DNA of 64,000 nucleotides from Betaproteobacteria bacterium TMED22 (lineage in GTDB: Bacteria > Pseudomonadota > Gammaproteobacteria > Burkholderiales > Eutrophovitaceae): contig NHCB01000013.1 in the NCBI GenBank assembly GCA_002167745.1, positions 1-64,000 on the forward strand. The letters are read 5' to 3'. Below are positions 1 to 9,705 of this stretch, piece by piece. The notes beneath the pieces were generated by a model, which saw only the letters and a list, made by a program, of their open reading frames with translations, had not been told where the DNA came from and ran no database searches. The first letter of the stretch is position 1. Every line of letters starts with the position of its first letter. The position numbers and the translations under genes are program-made.

Positions 1-68
1 CGATTGGATTCGAACCAACGACCCCCACCATGTCAAGGTGGTGCTCTAACCAACTGAGCTACGCGCCT
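1..68 (-). tRNA. tRNA-Val (GAC), 3' end cut by window edge
   Basis: The minus strand reads as a tRNA from 68 down to 1. The acceptor 5' strand AGGCGCG is followed by TA, a D arm with stem GCTC, an anticodon stem with loop TTGACAT (anticodon GAC, valine) and a T arm with loop TTCGAAT. The window begins inside the 3' acceptor strand: two of its seven bases (CG) are present, so the rest of the acceptor and the CCA end are outside. The closest classical match by eye is bacterial tRNA-Val(GAC). Confidence 0.93.
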
Positions 69-149
69 AAAGGAAGCCGGATTCTAGCACTAAACGCCTA
101 GATGTCAAAACTCGCCGAGGCCACAGTCTATTTAGCTCTAATAGATTCC

Positions 150-857
150 CTATAAGGGACCAAGACTCAACTTACCATCATCCAAACGATAGATCCGGTG
201 CATTTTGGACGCCAATTCGATATCGTGCGTCACAACCACAACACTAGTGTTTAGCTCCTCATTAATCTGGAAAATAAGATCCATAAAACATGCGGCGCTA
301 AATTTATCCAAATTACCCGTAGGCTCATCAGCCAACAAGCACGAAGGATCAGTTACAAGAGCTCTAGCGATAGCAACCCGTTGCCTCTCCCCCCCAGATA
401 ACTCGGTCGGTTGATGACCGAGACGATGACCCAAGCCAACACGAATCAACATGTCAGAGGCCTTAGCTTGAGCATCTGCTGCCGTAGTTTCACGCATCAG
501 CAACGGCATGGCGACATTTTCCAGGGCTGTAAACTCCAGCAGTAAATGATGAAATTGATACACGAACCCAATTGACCGATTACGAATTTCACAAATTTTA
601 GTCTCCGATAAAGTTGAAAATGACTCATCGTTAATCCTCACCTCTCCGCGATTTGGTCTATCAAGACCTCCTAACAAATGTAACAACGTACTCTTGCCGG
701 ATCCAGACGACCCGACAACCGCAGTTATATCACCTGCGTGAACCTTTAGGGAAACCCCATTCAACACTTCGATAGGGACACCGCCAATCGAGCCATAATT
801 CTTCTCTACATTATCAGCAGACAAGACCAATCGACTGTTCATATTGGCCTCACTCAT
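150..857 (-). CDS. lolD: Lipoprotein-releasing ABC transporter ATP-binding protein LolD
   Basis: ATPase of the inner-membrane LolCDE machine, which extracts mature lipoproteins from the inner membrane and passes them to LolA. The 235-residue protein has a Walker A motif GSSGSGKST (about 49-57), a Q-loop region around Tyr100-Gln101, the ABC signature LSGGE (153-157) and Walker B ending in LLADE (174-178) followed by PTGNLD. The length is normal for LolD/MacB-type ATPases. Its start overlaps the end of the upstream lolC gene by 8 bases, so the two are translationally coupled. The assignment to LolD rather than another MacB-family ATPase rests on this partner. Confidence 0.93.
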   Translation of the reverse strand: MSEANMNSRLVLSADNVEKNYGSIGGVPIEVLNGVSLKVHAGDITAVVGSSGSGKSTLLHLLGGLDRPNRGEVRINDESFSTLSETKICEIRNRSIGFVYQFHHLLLEFTALENVAMPLLMRETTAADAQAKASDMLIRVGLGHRLGHQPTELSGGERQRVAIARALVTDPSCLLADEPTGNLDKFSAACFMDLIFQINEELNTSVVVVTHDIELASKMHRIYRLDDGKLSLGPL

Positions 858-2097
858 AACGCAACGCTTCAGACGGATTAATTTGTGCAGCTCGTAAACT
901 CGGATAAATGGTCGCCAACATCGTTAATCCCAGAGATAAAACCCCAATCCACACCACATCATAAAGCTGAATTTCTGAAGGAATATCAGAAATATAGTAA
1001 ACGTCTTTAGCTAAAAACTGAACATTAAATAAAGATTCAATAGCAGGAACAATGACATCAATATTTGATGCAATGATTAATCCAAAGAACAAACCAAGAG
1101 CTGTACCAATAAATCCGATCAACGAACCTTGAATAAAAAATATTGTCATAATTTGACTGGGAAGCGCTCCCAGCGTTCGTAGTATCGCTATATCTGCCCG
1201 CTTATCGGTCACCACCATCACAAGCGTAGAGACGATGTTAAACGCGGCAACCGCGACGATAAGCAAAAGAATAATCGACATCGCCCGCTTCTCAATCTGT
1301 ATCGCTCGAAAGAAAGTCGCGTGACTTTGTGTCCAGTCCGAGACATAAAAACCAGCGGGAAGGATGCGAGATAACTCAGACGCGACGCGTGGCGCGTCAA
1401 ATAAATCAGTCAGTTTCAATCTAAGCCCAGAAACGGAATCATCAAGCCTCAAGAGCCTTTGCGCGTCTTCCATATGAATAATCGCTAGAGCCGCGTCATA
1501 TTCGTAATTTCTGACTTCAAAAATACCGGACACGCGAAACTGTCTTAATCGCGGCATAACCCCGGCAGGGGTTACCTGACCTTGGGGCGTGATCATCACC
1601 AATCGGTCGCCGACACCTACGCCAAGAGAGCGTGCAAGGTCGACGCCTAGAACAACATTAAATTCACCAGAAACCATAGAATCCATCGAACCCTGAATCA
1701 TGTTTACTCCAACATCAGAGACATCATTCTCTATCTTTGGCAGGACTCCTCGGATAATCGCACCCTGGGATCTTCGACCAAAAGTCAATAGCCCTTCACC
1801 CGATACAAATGGCGCAGAACCGACTACGTCTGCTTGTGAGTTCGTTTTTTTTATTATCTCTTGCCAATTATCAAATTGCCCCTGGGAGCTCATTATTTGA
1901 ACATGTGAGACGACTCCGAGGATGGTTGCTCGCAGCTCTTTTTGAAACCCGTTCATAACTGACAAAACCACAATCAGCGCTGCCACCCCAAGCGCGATGC
2001 CGACCATCGAGGTAACTGATATAAAGGAAATAAAGTGGTTCTTACGCTTAGCTCTCGTATAGCGCAGTCCAACAAAAAGCTCGAAGGGTTTAAACAT
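850..2097 (-). CDS. lolC: Lipoprotein-releasing ABC transporter permease LolC/LolE
   Basis: Membrane permease partner of LolD. The 415-residue protein has the LolC/E layout: a short cytoplasmic N-terminus, a first membrane helix at about 26-48, a large periplasmic domain of roughly 220 residues, then three C-terminal helices of the FtsX fold. The conserved segment with DKRADIAILRTLGA lies after the second helix. Only one permease gene is present here. Many betaproteobacteria carry a single LolC/E-type permease that may act as a homodimer, so I cannot say whether it should be named LolC, LolE or LolF. The cell location is the inner membrane, in an operon with lolD. Confidence 0.9.
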   Translation of the reverse strand: MFKPFELFVGLRYTRAKRKNHFISFISVTSMVGIALGVAALIVVLSVMNGFQKELRATILGVVSHVQIMSSQGQFDNWQEIIKKTNSQADVVGSAPFVSGEGLLTFGRRSQGAIIRGVLPKIENDVSDVGVNMIQGSMDSMVSGEFNVVLGVDLARSLGVGVGDRLVMITPQGQVTPAGVMPRLRQFRVSGIFEVRNYEYDAALAIIHMEDAQRLLRLDDSVSGLRLKLTDLFDAPRVASELSRILPAGFYVSDWTQSHATFFRAIQIEKRAMSIILLLIVAVAAFNIVSTLVMVVTDKRADIAILRTLGALPSQIMTIFFIQGSLIGFIGTALGLFFGLIIASNIDVIVPAIESLFNVQFLAKDVYYISDIPSEIQLYDVVWIGVLSLGLTMLATIYPSLRAAQINPSEALRYE

Positions 2098-2209
2098 AGA
2101 GGTTCTCTACGGTCATGAATAACCCATTATATCGTTAGGTTCAACATTTAATTCGCCTGCTAGGTGTGGGAGAATCTATCTTATTATATTAATTCGTGCG
2201 ACAACATCC

Positions 2210-3190
2210 GTGAGTACTCTATCCATAACATTATCGAACTCAATTACATCTGAGGCTTTTCCAAAATCAGACCCAACTCCGGCTCTAGATCTTCTATTCA
2301 GTCGGGGTAAGCAATCATCAATGAGCAGCACATCCATCTTAGACTATTGGATTAAAAAACTCATTCAGCACCAACCTGGCGAGGTTCCAATCACTACGCT
2401 TTTGGCTAAAGCTGATCCGAAACTATTCAACTGCCCTTATTATCTATGCTGTGAGCTAGTCAAGTACACGGCAGGCATGAACGATGTATACGTGCGACGC
2501 CTATCAGATATTGACCTAATTACCAGTCAATCGGAACACTACAGAAAACTTCTCTGTGAAATATTTGAAGGAGCGGTTATACGCCACATATCGACCTGGC
2601 CATCATTATTTATTTTGGGTTTTGAGAATCACCCTAACATCTCCACAATCAACGCAGACAATGCAGAACTGCGGCCAATGAGCGATGTTTTACCCGAAGG
2701 ACCTCAAGCCAAGTTTTGGATCTCGAAAATGAATGAAACCCAAATGGTTTTTCACCAAAGTAATGAAAACATCGCCAGTAAGGACACGGCTCAAAGACCA
2801 AATGGTGTGTGGTTATGGGGAGAGGGTTCGCGATTGGAACTTCCTAACTCACCGCTTGTAGTTTCGGGACAGAGCCCAGAACTACTGACATTAGCTCGCG
2901 CGGCAAACGCGACAGTGACATCTTACGAGTACATATTTACAACGAAACCAACCCCGCCTGAGGCACTTATCGAGATTCAAATTAGTGAAGATCCAAAGAG
3001 CCTAATCCAAGCAAACCTCATAGCATCTAAGGCTCTTTCACTATTAAGAACAGGTCAATACTCAGAATTGAATATCCAAACAATGAAAAACTCAGTTATC
3101 CAGAATACAAAATGTACTAAATATTCATTACATAAATTTTGGAAAAAAACGACAAGCGCATTGGACTGGTTAACGAATAACAATGAATGA
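2210..3190 (+). CDS. RpfE-type phosphoglycerate mutase-like protein upstream of recJ
   Basis: A 326-residue protein that I place in the family annotated as RpfE-type regulatory proteins, distant relatives of cofactor-independent phosphoglycerate mutase. The main clue is NGVWLWGEG at 198-206, followed by a VVSGQSPELLTLARAA-like stretch. The position directly before recJ is typical of Burkholderiales. The start is GTG at 2210: no ATG occurs between it and the upstream in-frame stop at 2120, and starting at the internal ATG (2321) would remove the N-terminal segment usual in the family. Its 3' end overlaps recJ by 8 bases. The biochemical role is unknown, and the metal-binding residues of true mutases are not evident. 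Confidence 0.7.
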   Translation: MSTLSITLSNSITSEAFPKSDPTPALDLLFSRGKQSSMSSTSILDYWIKKLIQHQPGEVPITTLLAKADPKLFNCPYYLCCELVKYTAGMNDVYVRRLSDIDLITSQSEHYRKLLCEIFEGAVIRHISTWPSLFILGFENHPNISTINADNAELRPMSDVLPEGPQAKFWISKMNETQMVFHQSNENIASKDTAQRPNGVWLWGEGSRLELPNSPLVVSGQSPELLTLARAANATVTSYEYIFTTKPTPPEALIEIQISEDPKSLIQANLIASKALSLLRTGQYSELNIQTMKNSVIQNTKCTKYSLHKFWKKTTSALDWLTNNNE

Positions 3191-4886
3191 ATCAAAACGG
3201 CTGATTAAAGTTCGAGAAGCACCAAGGCGTCCTCAGGAAGTTCTCATGAACAGCGGACTATCGCCAGTGCTAGCACGCGTTCTATCCGCGAGAGGCATCA
3301 AAAATGAAAATGAGTTAGATGACGGTCTGGCAAAGCTAGCTCCCTTAGAAACACTAAAGAACTGTAAACGGGCTGGGGAATTGTTAGCGGATACGATTGC
3401 TAATGAAGAGAACATTTTAATTGTGGCTGATTACGATGCAGATGGGGCTACGGCTGCCGCCATTACTATCATATTTCTGCGCGACATAGGGATTAAAGCG
3501 AAGTACTTTGTACCAAATCGATTTGAACATGGGTATGGTTTAACGCCTGAAATCGTAGACATCGTTGCTAGAGAGAAAACGAATCTGATAATCACTGTAG
3601 ATAACGGCATTGCAAGTATCGCCGGTGTGGCGAGAGCAAAAGAATTAGGCATTAAAGTCTTAATTACTGATCACCACCTACCCGGTTCAGAGCTACCTCA
3701 AGCTGAGTGTATTGTTAACCCGAATCAACCGAATGACGCTTTTGTCAGTAAGTGCATAGCTGGTGTTGGCGTAATGTTTTACGTCCTAATTGCATTAAGA
3801 GCGGAATTAAGAAATCGCGGGTATTTCAAGACCAGCAACGCAGAGCCTAATTTGGCCGAACTGCTTGACCTTGTCGCCTTAGGAACTATTGCAGACGTTG
3901 TACCCATCGACCAAAACAATAGGATTCTCGTCGCCCAAGGCTTGCGCAGAATCCGATCTGGCAAAATGAATCCGGGTATAGAAGCATTATTACGAATAGC
4001 TAAAAAGAAACCATCTGCGGCACGCTCAACGGATTTCGGTTTTGCTGTCGGACCTAGGCTTAATGCGGCTGGACGATTAACTGACATGAAATTAGGAATC
4101 GAATGTTTAATATCAGAAGATATTGTTAAGGCCTCCAATTTAGCGAAGGAACTTGATCGACTCAATGTCGAACGTCGACAAATCGAGGGAGAGATGAAAG
4201 ATCAAGCATTAAAGTACCTAGAAAATATTGAGACTAACCTTGAATCCGGCATTACCTTATTTGACCCACAGTGGCACTCGGGCATTGTAGGAATACTCGC
4301 CTCGCGCGTTAAAGAGAAATTTAATCGCCCTACAATCGCTTTTGCTCCCGAAAAAAATAAATTTCTTAAAGGCTCTGGCCGATCAATCCAAGGAATCCAT
4401 CTCAGAGACGTACTGGATATCTTGACCAAGATGGATCCGACAGTAATCGATAAGTTTGGTGGTCATGCCATGGCGGCTGGGCTTACGATTCACGCCACTA
4501 ACCTGGCCAAGTTTACTGACTTATTTAACAAAATCGTGACGGCTGAGTTCAAAAAAAACACCATAGATAATGCGATCTATGTGGATGGATCACTAGGAGA
4601 AGAAGAATCTTTACCGGCACTAGCGCACGAAATAAGAACCCGCGTTTGGGGACAAGGGTTTCCTGAGCCAGTCTTTAGAGACGAACTGCATGTCAGGTCT
4701 CATCGGATTATCGCAGAGACGCACACTAAATTACGCGTTTCCTTTTCGCCAAATGGTGAAGCGATAGACGCGATTCGCTTTAATTTTAACCATGCCGTGC
4801 CGGATGTAATCAATACCGTCTACCGACTCGACATTAACGACTTTTATGATCACAAGCCTGCACAGTTGATTATAGAGACTTGGTAA
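3183..4886 (+). CDS. recJ: Single-stranded-DNA-specific 5'-3' exonuclease RecJ
   Basis: Cytoplasmic exonuclease that degrades single-stranded DNA 5' to 3' in recombinational and mismatch repair. The 567-residue protein shows the DHH-phosphoesterase motifs: DYDADG (83-88), VDNG (139-142) and DHH (163-165), where the acidic and histidine residues bind catalytic Mn/Mg. The DHHA1 region follows with a GGHAMAAGL motif near residue 420, then a C-terminal OB-type domain. The length is normal. It overlaps the RpfE-like gene by 8 bases and is followed by a 151-base gap before prfB in which I see no gene. Confidence 0.95.
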   Translation: MNESKRLIKVREAPRRPQEVLMNSGLSPVLARVLSARGIKNENELDDGLAKLAPLETLKNCKRAGELLADTIANEENILIVADYDADGATAAAITIIFLRDIGIKAKYFVPNRFEHGYGLTPEIVDIVAREKTNLIITVDNGIASIAGVARAKELGIKVLITDHHLPGSELPQAECIVNPNQPNDAFVSKCIAGVGVMFYVLIALRAELRNRGYFKTSNAEPNLAELLDLVALGTIADVVPIDQNNRILVAQGLRRIRSGKMNPGIEALLRIAKKKPSAARSTDFGFAVGPRLNAAGRLTDMKLGIECLISEDIVKASNLAKELDRLNVERRQIEGEMKDQALKYLENIETNLESGITLFDPQWHSGIVGILASRVKEKFNRPTIAFAPEKNKFLKGSGRSIQGIHLRDVLDILTKMDPTVIDKFGGHAMAAGLTIHATNLAKFTDLFNKIVTAEFKKNTIDNAIYVDGSLGEEESLPALAHEIRTRVWGQGFPEPVFRDELHVRSHRIIAETHTKLRVSFSPNGEAIDAIRFNFNHAVPDVINTVYRLDINDFYDHKPAQLIIETW

Positions 4887-5037
4887 GACCGGCATACCAT
4901 TAGGTAATTAAATCAAAATCTAATCTAATATCGTCAATCCGCAGGAGCACCTGATATTTAATTCAATAATTGAGTACGTCGATTCCGGTAAAATGGAAGC
5001 TTCTGAATGACAAATATCGGGATAACGAACCAACGCT

Positions 5038-6142
5038 ATGGAATCCGAATACTTAAATACAGTACAAGAAAAAATAGAAGATTTAGCTGATCGAACCTCG
5101 CAACTACGGGGGTATCTTTGACTTTGATGTCAAATCAGATCGGCTCGCTGAGGTTGAACGCCTACTAGAAGATCCAGAGATCTGGCAGAATCCGGATACT
5201 GCCCAAGCCATCGGTAAAGAAAAAAAATCCTTAGAAGCTATTGTGAATGTTTTATCTTCCGTTACCACTCAGGTTAAGGACATGGGAGAGCTATTAACCT
5301 TAGTAATTCAAGAAAACGATCAAGAAACGCTTGACTCCATTGAGCAAGATCTATCTCAAGCACAGGCGCACATCGAAGATTTAGAATTTCGTCGCATGTT
5401 CTCGAATCCAATTGATAAAAACGGATGCTTTCTTGACATACAGTCAGGAGCAGGTGGAACAGAGAGTCAAGATTGGGCGGCGATGCTGCTGCGAATGTAC
5501 GCTAGATATACTGACGTTAAATTATTTTCAGCAGAAGTACTCGAGGAGTCGCCCGGGGACGTCGCCGGCATAAAAAGTGCAGTTCTAAAAATCTCTGGCG
5601 AATATGCCTATGGAACGTTACGAACTGAGACCGGGATTCACCGACTTGTTAGAAAATCGCCATTCGATTCAAACGCCAAAAGACACACGTCATTCGCTAG
5701 TGTTTTTGTATATCCCGAGGTTGATGACTCAATAGAAGTCGAGATTAACCCTGCAGAGCTCAGAATCGATACATATCGAGCCAGTGGTGCTGGTGGCCAG
5801 CACGTCAACCGAACAGACTCTGCTGTGCGGATCACTCACATCCCAACAAATACAGTTGTCCAGTGCCAAAATGATCGATCACAACACAAGAATAGAGCCG
5901 CCGCAATGTCGATGCTTAAGTCGAAACTTTATGAGCTTGAGCTTCGGAAACGTCAGTCAGAGCAACAAAAACTTGAGGACTCCAAATCGGAGATTGGCTG
6001 GGGTCACCAGATCCGATCTTACGTGCTCGATCAGTCAAGAATAAAAGATTTACGCACTGACGTTGAAACCGGAAATACACAGGCTGTATTAGACGGAAAC
6101 TTAGACATATTCATTCAGGCAAGTCTTAAACAAGGTCTCTAA
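5038..6142 (+). CDS. prfB: Peptide chain release factor 2, expressed by programmed +1 frameshift
   Basis: RF2 recognises UGA and UAA and triggers release of the finished peptide. Translation from ATG 5038 reaches CTT TGA C at 5116-5122 after 26 codons. Slipping one base forward on CTT gives GAC and joins the long downstream frame, yielding a product of 367 residues, the normal RF2 length. The downstream part carries the stop-codon-reading SPF tripeptide (about 207-209) and the catalytic GGQ (about 252-254). The interruption is therefore the known autoregulatory device of prfB, not a mutation. The gene is followed 15 bases later by lysS, a common pairing. Confidence 0.95.
5107..5122 (+). promoter_or_regulatory. 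prfB programmed +1 frameshift site
   Basis: The sequence CGGGGGTATCTTTGAC has the three parts of the RF2 recoding signal. A Shine-Dalgarno-like G-rich run sits just upstream of the shift codon, CTT is the slippery P-site codon, and TGA followed by C is a slowly read stop. The spacing matches the well known E. coli AGGGGGTATCTTTGAC. Low RF2 leaves the TGA unread for longer and raises frameshifting, which restores RF2. Confidence 0.95.
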
Positions 6143-6157
6143 CGAATAGAGGATTAC

Positions 6158-7669
6158 ATGTCAGAAAATAACAACCCATCTCCAGTAGAAGTAATTGATA
6201 CAAATCAGATCATTGAAGAACGTCGCTCTAAATTAAGCAAGCTCCGAGAAGCTGGGAATCCATTCCCCAACGATTTCGAACGTAAAGATCTAGCTCAGGA
6301 AATTCACGACAAGTACGGGACGCAAGATAAGGAGAATCTGGAAGAATTAGACGCAAGCGCTATTGTGGCTGGAAGAATCATGCTGAAGCGTGTCATGGGA
6401 AAAGCCAGTTTCGCAACCATCCAAGACATGTCGGGGCAAATTCAACTCTATATTAATAATGCAGGGATTGGAGATGAGGAACATTCGGCTTTTAAGCACT
6501 GGGATTTGGGCGATATTATTGGCGCTTCTGGCGTCTTATTTAAAACAAAAACGGGTGAGCTCAGCATACGGGTGAATTCACTTCGCCTCCTAACTAAGTC
6601 ACTACGGCCTCTCCCCGAGAAATTCCATGGCCTAACCGATCAAGAACAAAGATACCGGCAACGATATGTTGATCTCATTGTTACGCCGGAGGCAAAAAGG
6701 AATTTTCAAATACGATCCAAAGCGATACAGATTTTAAGGACCTTTTTGACGGAGCGAGGATACTTAGAAGTTGAGACGCCAATGATGCAATCCATTCCTG
6801 GTGGGGCAACGGCGAAACCTTTTGTCACCCACCATAACGCGCTCGATATGCAGCTTTATCTCCGCGTCGCACCCGAACTCTATTTGAAACGACTTGTTGT
6901 CGGAGGATTTGAAAAAGTTTTCGAAATCAATCGCAACTTTCGAAATGAAGGCATATCCACGAGACATAATCCAGAATTCACGATGCTCGAATTTTATGAA
7001 GCGTTTCGTGATTACCGCTATTTAATGAATCTTACAGAAACAATGCTTAAAGAACTCGCCGAAGCTTGCGTTGGCTCTGCGCAAATAACTTATCAAGGAC
7101 ATACGATTGACTTTGCTCAACCGTTCCAACGTCTCACTATGTCAGAGGCTATTAGTGCACATAACGGGCAGTTCAGCTCGGACAACCTGAATGACTTGGA
7201 ATTTTTACGGGCGGAGCTTGCCAAACGTAAAATTACCTGTTTTTCCACGGATGAAATCGGCATGCTTCAACTTAAGTTATTCGAGGAAACAACGGAGGAG
7301 AAACTGATTCAACCAACCTTTATTGTTGCTCACCCTAAAGATGTATCTCCGCTTGCAAGAAGTAACGACAAGAACCCTGAAGTCACCGATCGATTCGAGC
7401 TATTTGTTGCAGGAAGAGAGATCGCCAATGGCTTCTCTGAGCTCAACGACTCGGAAGATCAAGCCCAGCGATTTAAAAGTCAAGCAGAGGCGAAGGCTCA
7501 AGGCGATGACGAGGCAATGTTTTACGATAGCGATTACATTCGCGCGCTCGAATACGGTATGCCACCTACCGCTGGTGAAGGAATCGGCATTGATCGTTTG
7601 ATCATGCTTTTGACTGACAGCGCTTCCATTCGCGAAGTTATATTATTTCCACAAATGAGATCTGAATAG
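6158..7669 (+). CDS. lysS: Lysyl-tRNA synthetase, class II
   Basis: Charges tRNA-Lys with lysine in the cytoplasm. The 503-residue protein has an N-terminal OB-fold anticodon-binding domain (about 65-170) and a class II catalytic core: motif 1 near [10 protein letters not shown], motif 2 with [18 protein letters not shown], and motif 3 with [12 protein letters not shown] near the C-terminus. The length is normal. It starts 15 bases after prfB and its stop is separated by one base from the start of the acetoacetyl-CoA synthetase gene, so all three are probably co-transcribed. Confidence 0.97.
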   Translation: MSENNNPSPVEVIDTNQIIEERRSKLSKLREAGNPFPNDFERKDLAQEIHDKYGTQDKENLEELDASAIVAGRIMLKRVMGKASFATIQDMSGQIQLYINNAGIGDEEHSAFKHWDLGDIIGASGVLFKTKTGELSIRVNSLRLLTKSLRPLPEKFHGLTDQEQRYRQRYVDLIVTPEAKRNFQIRSKAIQILRTFLTERGYLEVETPMMQSIPGGATAKPFVTHHNALDMQLYLRVAPELYLKRLVVGGFEKVFEINRNFRNEGISTRHNPEFTMLEFYEAFRDYRYLMNLTETMLKELAEACVGSAQITYQGHTIDFAQPFQRLTMSEAISAHNGQFSSDNLNDLEFLRAELAKRKITCFSTDEIGMLQLKLFEETTEEKLIQPTFIVAHPKDVSPLARSNDKNPEVTDRFELFVAGREIANGFSELNDSEDQAQRFKSQAEAKAQGDDEAMFYDSDYIRALEYGMPPTAGEGIGIDRLIMLLTDSASIREVILFPQMRSE

Positions 7670-7670
7670 A

Positions 7671-9641
7671 ATGCCTACAGAAGCAAAAATACTCTGGACG
7701 CCGTCTGCATCCCGGGTAAAAGCATCACATATAACTAAATTTATAAAATATATAAAAAATAAATATAATAAACAATTACTTAATATTCATTCCTCAAGTG
7801 AACTCTATGATTGGTCAATCGATGAGCCCACTGAATTTTGGGATTCGGTTTGGAGTTATTGTGATGTGTTGTCGTCCAAAAAAGGTAAAACCATTCTCTC
7901 CAATCCACACCAAATGCCTGGAGCAAAATGGTTCCCGGAAGCACGACTAAACTACGCTGAAAATCTGTTACGACAAAGAAATGACCAAGAAGCCATAGTA
8001 TTTCGCGGAGAAGATAAGGTAACGAACCGCTTAACCTATGCGGAGCTCTATGATGCAGTATCGATCACGGCACAGGCACTGTCTAAACAAGGTGTTAAAA
8101 AAGGAGATCGTGTCGCTGCCTTCCTACCGAATCTGCCGGATACGATCATATTCATGTTGGCTACTGCGAGTCTAGGCGCACTATGGTCTTCATGCTCACC
8201 TGACTTTGGCTCCCAAGGTGTTCTAGACCGATTCGGTCAAATTAAGCCTAAAATCCTAATCGGCGTTGACGGCTACTATTACAACGGGAAGCACATTGAG
8301 ACCACAGGAAAACTTCGTGAGATAGCAGAGTCACTCAAGTCCCTCAAGAAAGTGGTGGTTGTTCCCTATACGACCCCGAGACCAAAGATCAAGTCTATCA
8401 AGCAATCGATTCACCTAAAAGATTTTGTGAAACCTTTCCAACCTGGCCAGATACAATTTAAGCAGGTACCCTTTAATCACCCTTTGTTCATCATGTTTTC
8501 GTCTGGAACAACTGGGGTGCCTAAATGCATCGTTCACGGACACGGAGGCACTCTACTCCAGCACTTAAAAGAACACCAGCTTCACACCGACATTAAGCCT
8601 AAAGATCGATTTTTTTATTTCACGACCTGCGGTTGGATGATGTGGAATTGGCTCGTAAGTGGACTAGCCTCAGGAGCTACGTTGCTGTTATATGATGGCT
8701 CCCCTACTTATCCCAAAGCTGACACCCTGTTTGACTTCGCCCAGAAAGAAAAAATAACAATATTTGGGACATCCGCAAAATATATTGATGCGATCAACAA
8801 ACTAGGAGTGCAACCGAAAAAAACTCATAAGCTGACCCAGCTCAAGACCATTACTTCAACCGGCTCACCATTATCTCCAGAGAGCTTTGATTACGTATAT
8901 ACAAGCATTAAAAAAGACGTGCTCTTATCATCAATCGCTGGAGGGACCGACATTATTTCGTGCTTCGTACTCGGAGACCCCACACTACCCGTTCATCGGG
9001 GTGAAATACAACGCCGAGGATTCGGATTAAGTGTACAAGTGTTCAATGACGAAGGGAACATAATTGTAGGCGAAAAAGGAGAATTGGTGTGTACTAAACC
9101 CTTCCCTTCAATGCCCATTGGATTCTGGAATGATAAAGGGGACCGTAAATATCTCAGCGCCTATTTTTCTGACTACAAGAACACCTGGTGCCATGGAGAT
9201 TTCATTGAACTAACCAAACGAGGAACGCTTGTCATTTATGGACGGTCCGACGCAGTACTCAATCCTGGTGGTGTAAGAATAGGTACTGCAGAAATTTATC
9301 GGCAGGTTGAAAAACTGGATTCAGTTATGGAAAGTCTCGTCATCGGGCAAAGCTGGCAGAGCGATACACGAGTCGTACTTTTCGTTAGACTGAGAGATGG
9401 GTTGACGCTCAATGAGAGCTTACAAACAGAAATCAAACGGACAATCCGCGCAAACACAACGCCGCGCCATGTGCCTGAGAAAATATTACAAGTTCCTGAT
9501 ATCCCGAGAACCAAGAGCGGTAAGATTGTAGAATTAGCAGTCAGAAATATCATTCACCAAGAAACGATAAAAAACATAGAAGCGCTAGCTAACCCTGAAG
9601 CCTTGGCCTACTTTAAGGACAGAACGGAGCTGAAAACTTAG
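7671..9641 (+). CDS. aacS: Acetoacetyl-CoA synthetase
   Basis: ATP-dependent ligase that makes acetoacetyl-CoA from acetoacetate and CoA, linking ketone bodies and PHB breakdown to central metabolism. The 656-residue protein is of typical AacS length. It has an N-terminal ACS-type segment, the P-loop SSGTTGVPK (277-285), the FTTCGWMMWNW stretch typical of acetoacetyl-CoA synthetases, and the C-terminal catalytic lysine in TKSGK (about Lys618). The DNA for residues about 21-40 is almost pure A+T, unlike the rest of the gene. It follows lysS by one base. PHB genes lie about 15 kb downstream, consistent with a role in storage-carbon metabolism. Confidence 0.92.
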   Translation: MPTEAKILWTPSASRVKASHITKFIKYIKNKYNKQLLNIHSSSELYDWSIDEPTEFWDSVWSYCDVLSSKKGKTILSNPHQMPGAKWFPEARLNYAENLLRQRNDQEAIVFRGEDKVTNRLTYAELYDAVSITAQALSKQGVKKGDRVAAFLPNLPDTIIFMLATASLGALWSSCSPDFGSQGVLDRFGQIKPKILIGVDGYYYNGKHIETTGKLREIAESLKSLKKVVVVPYTTPRPKIKSIKQSIHLKDFVKPFQPGQIQFKQVPFNHPLFIMFSSGTTGVPKCIVHGHGGTLLQHLKEHQLHTDIKPKDRFFYFTTCGWMMWNWLVSGLASGATLLLYDGSPTYPKADTLFDFAQKEKITIFGTSAKYIDAINKLGVQPKKTHKLTQLKTITSTGSPLSPESFDYVYTSIKKDVLLSSIAGGTDIISCFVLGDPTLPVHRGEIQRRGFGLSVQVFNDEGNIIVGEKGELVCTKPFPSMPIGFWNDKGDRKYLSAYFSDYKNTWCHGDFIELTKRGTLVIYGRSDAVLNPGGVRIGTAEIYRQVEKLDSVMESLVIGQSWQSDTRVVLFVRLRDGLTLNESLQTEIKRTIRANTTPRHVPEKILQVPDIPRTKSGKIVELAVRNIIHQETIKNIEALANPEALAYFKDRTELKT

Positions 9642-9705
9642 GTTAATGAGCGACTTGTTTAGTTCAAGGAAGCCACGAACTGATGTGGGTTAAATAGACA
9701 GCACG

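Noticed and set aside
5038-5130. In-frame TGA early in prfB, which could mean a broken gene.
   Set aside because: The stop is part of a complete programmed frameshift signal and the joined product has normal RF2 length.
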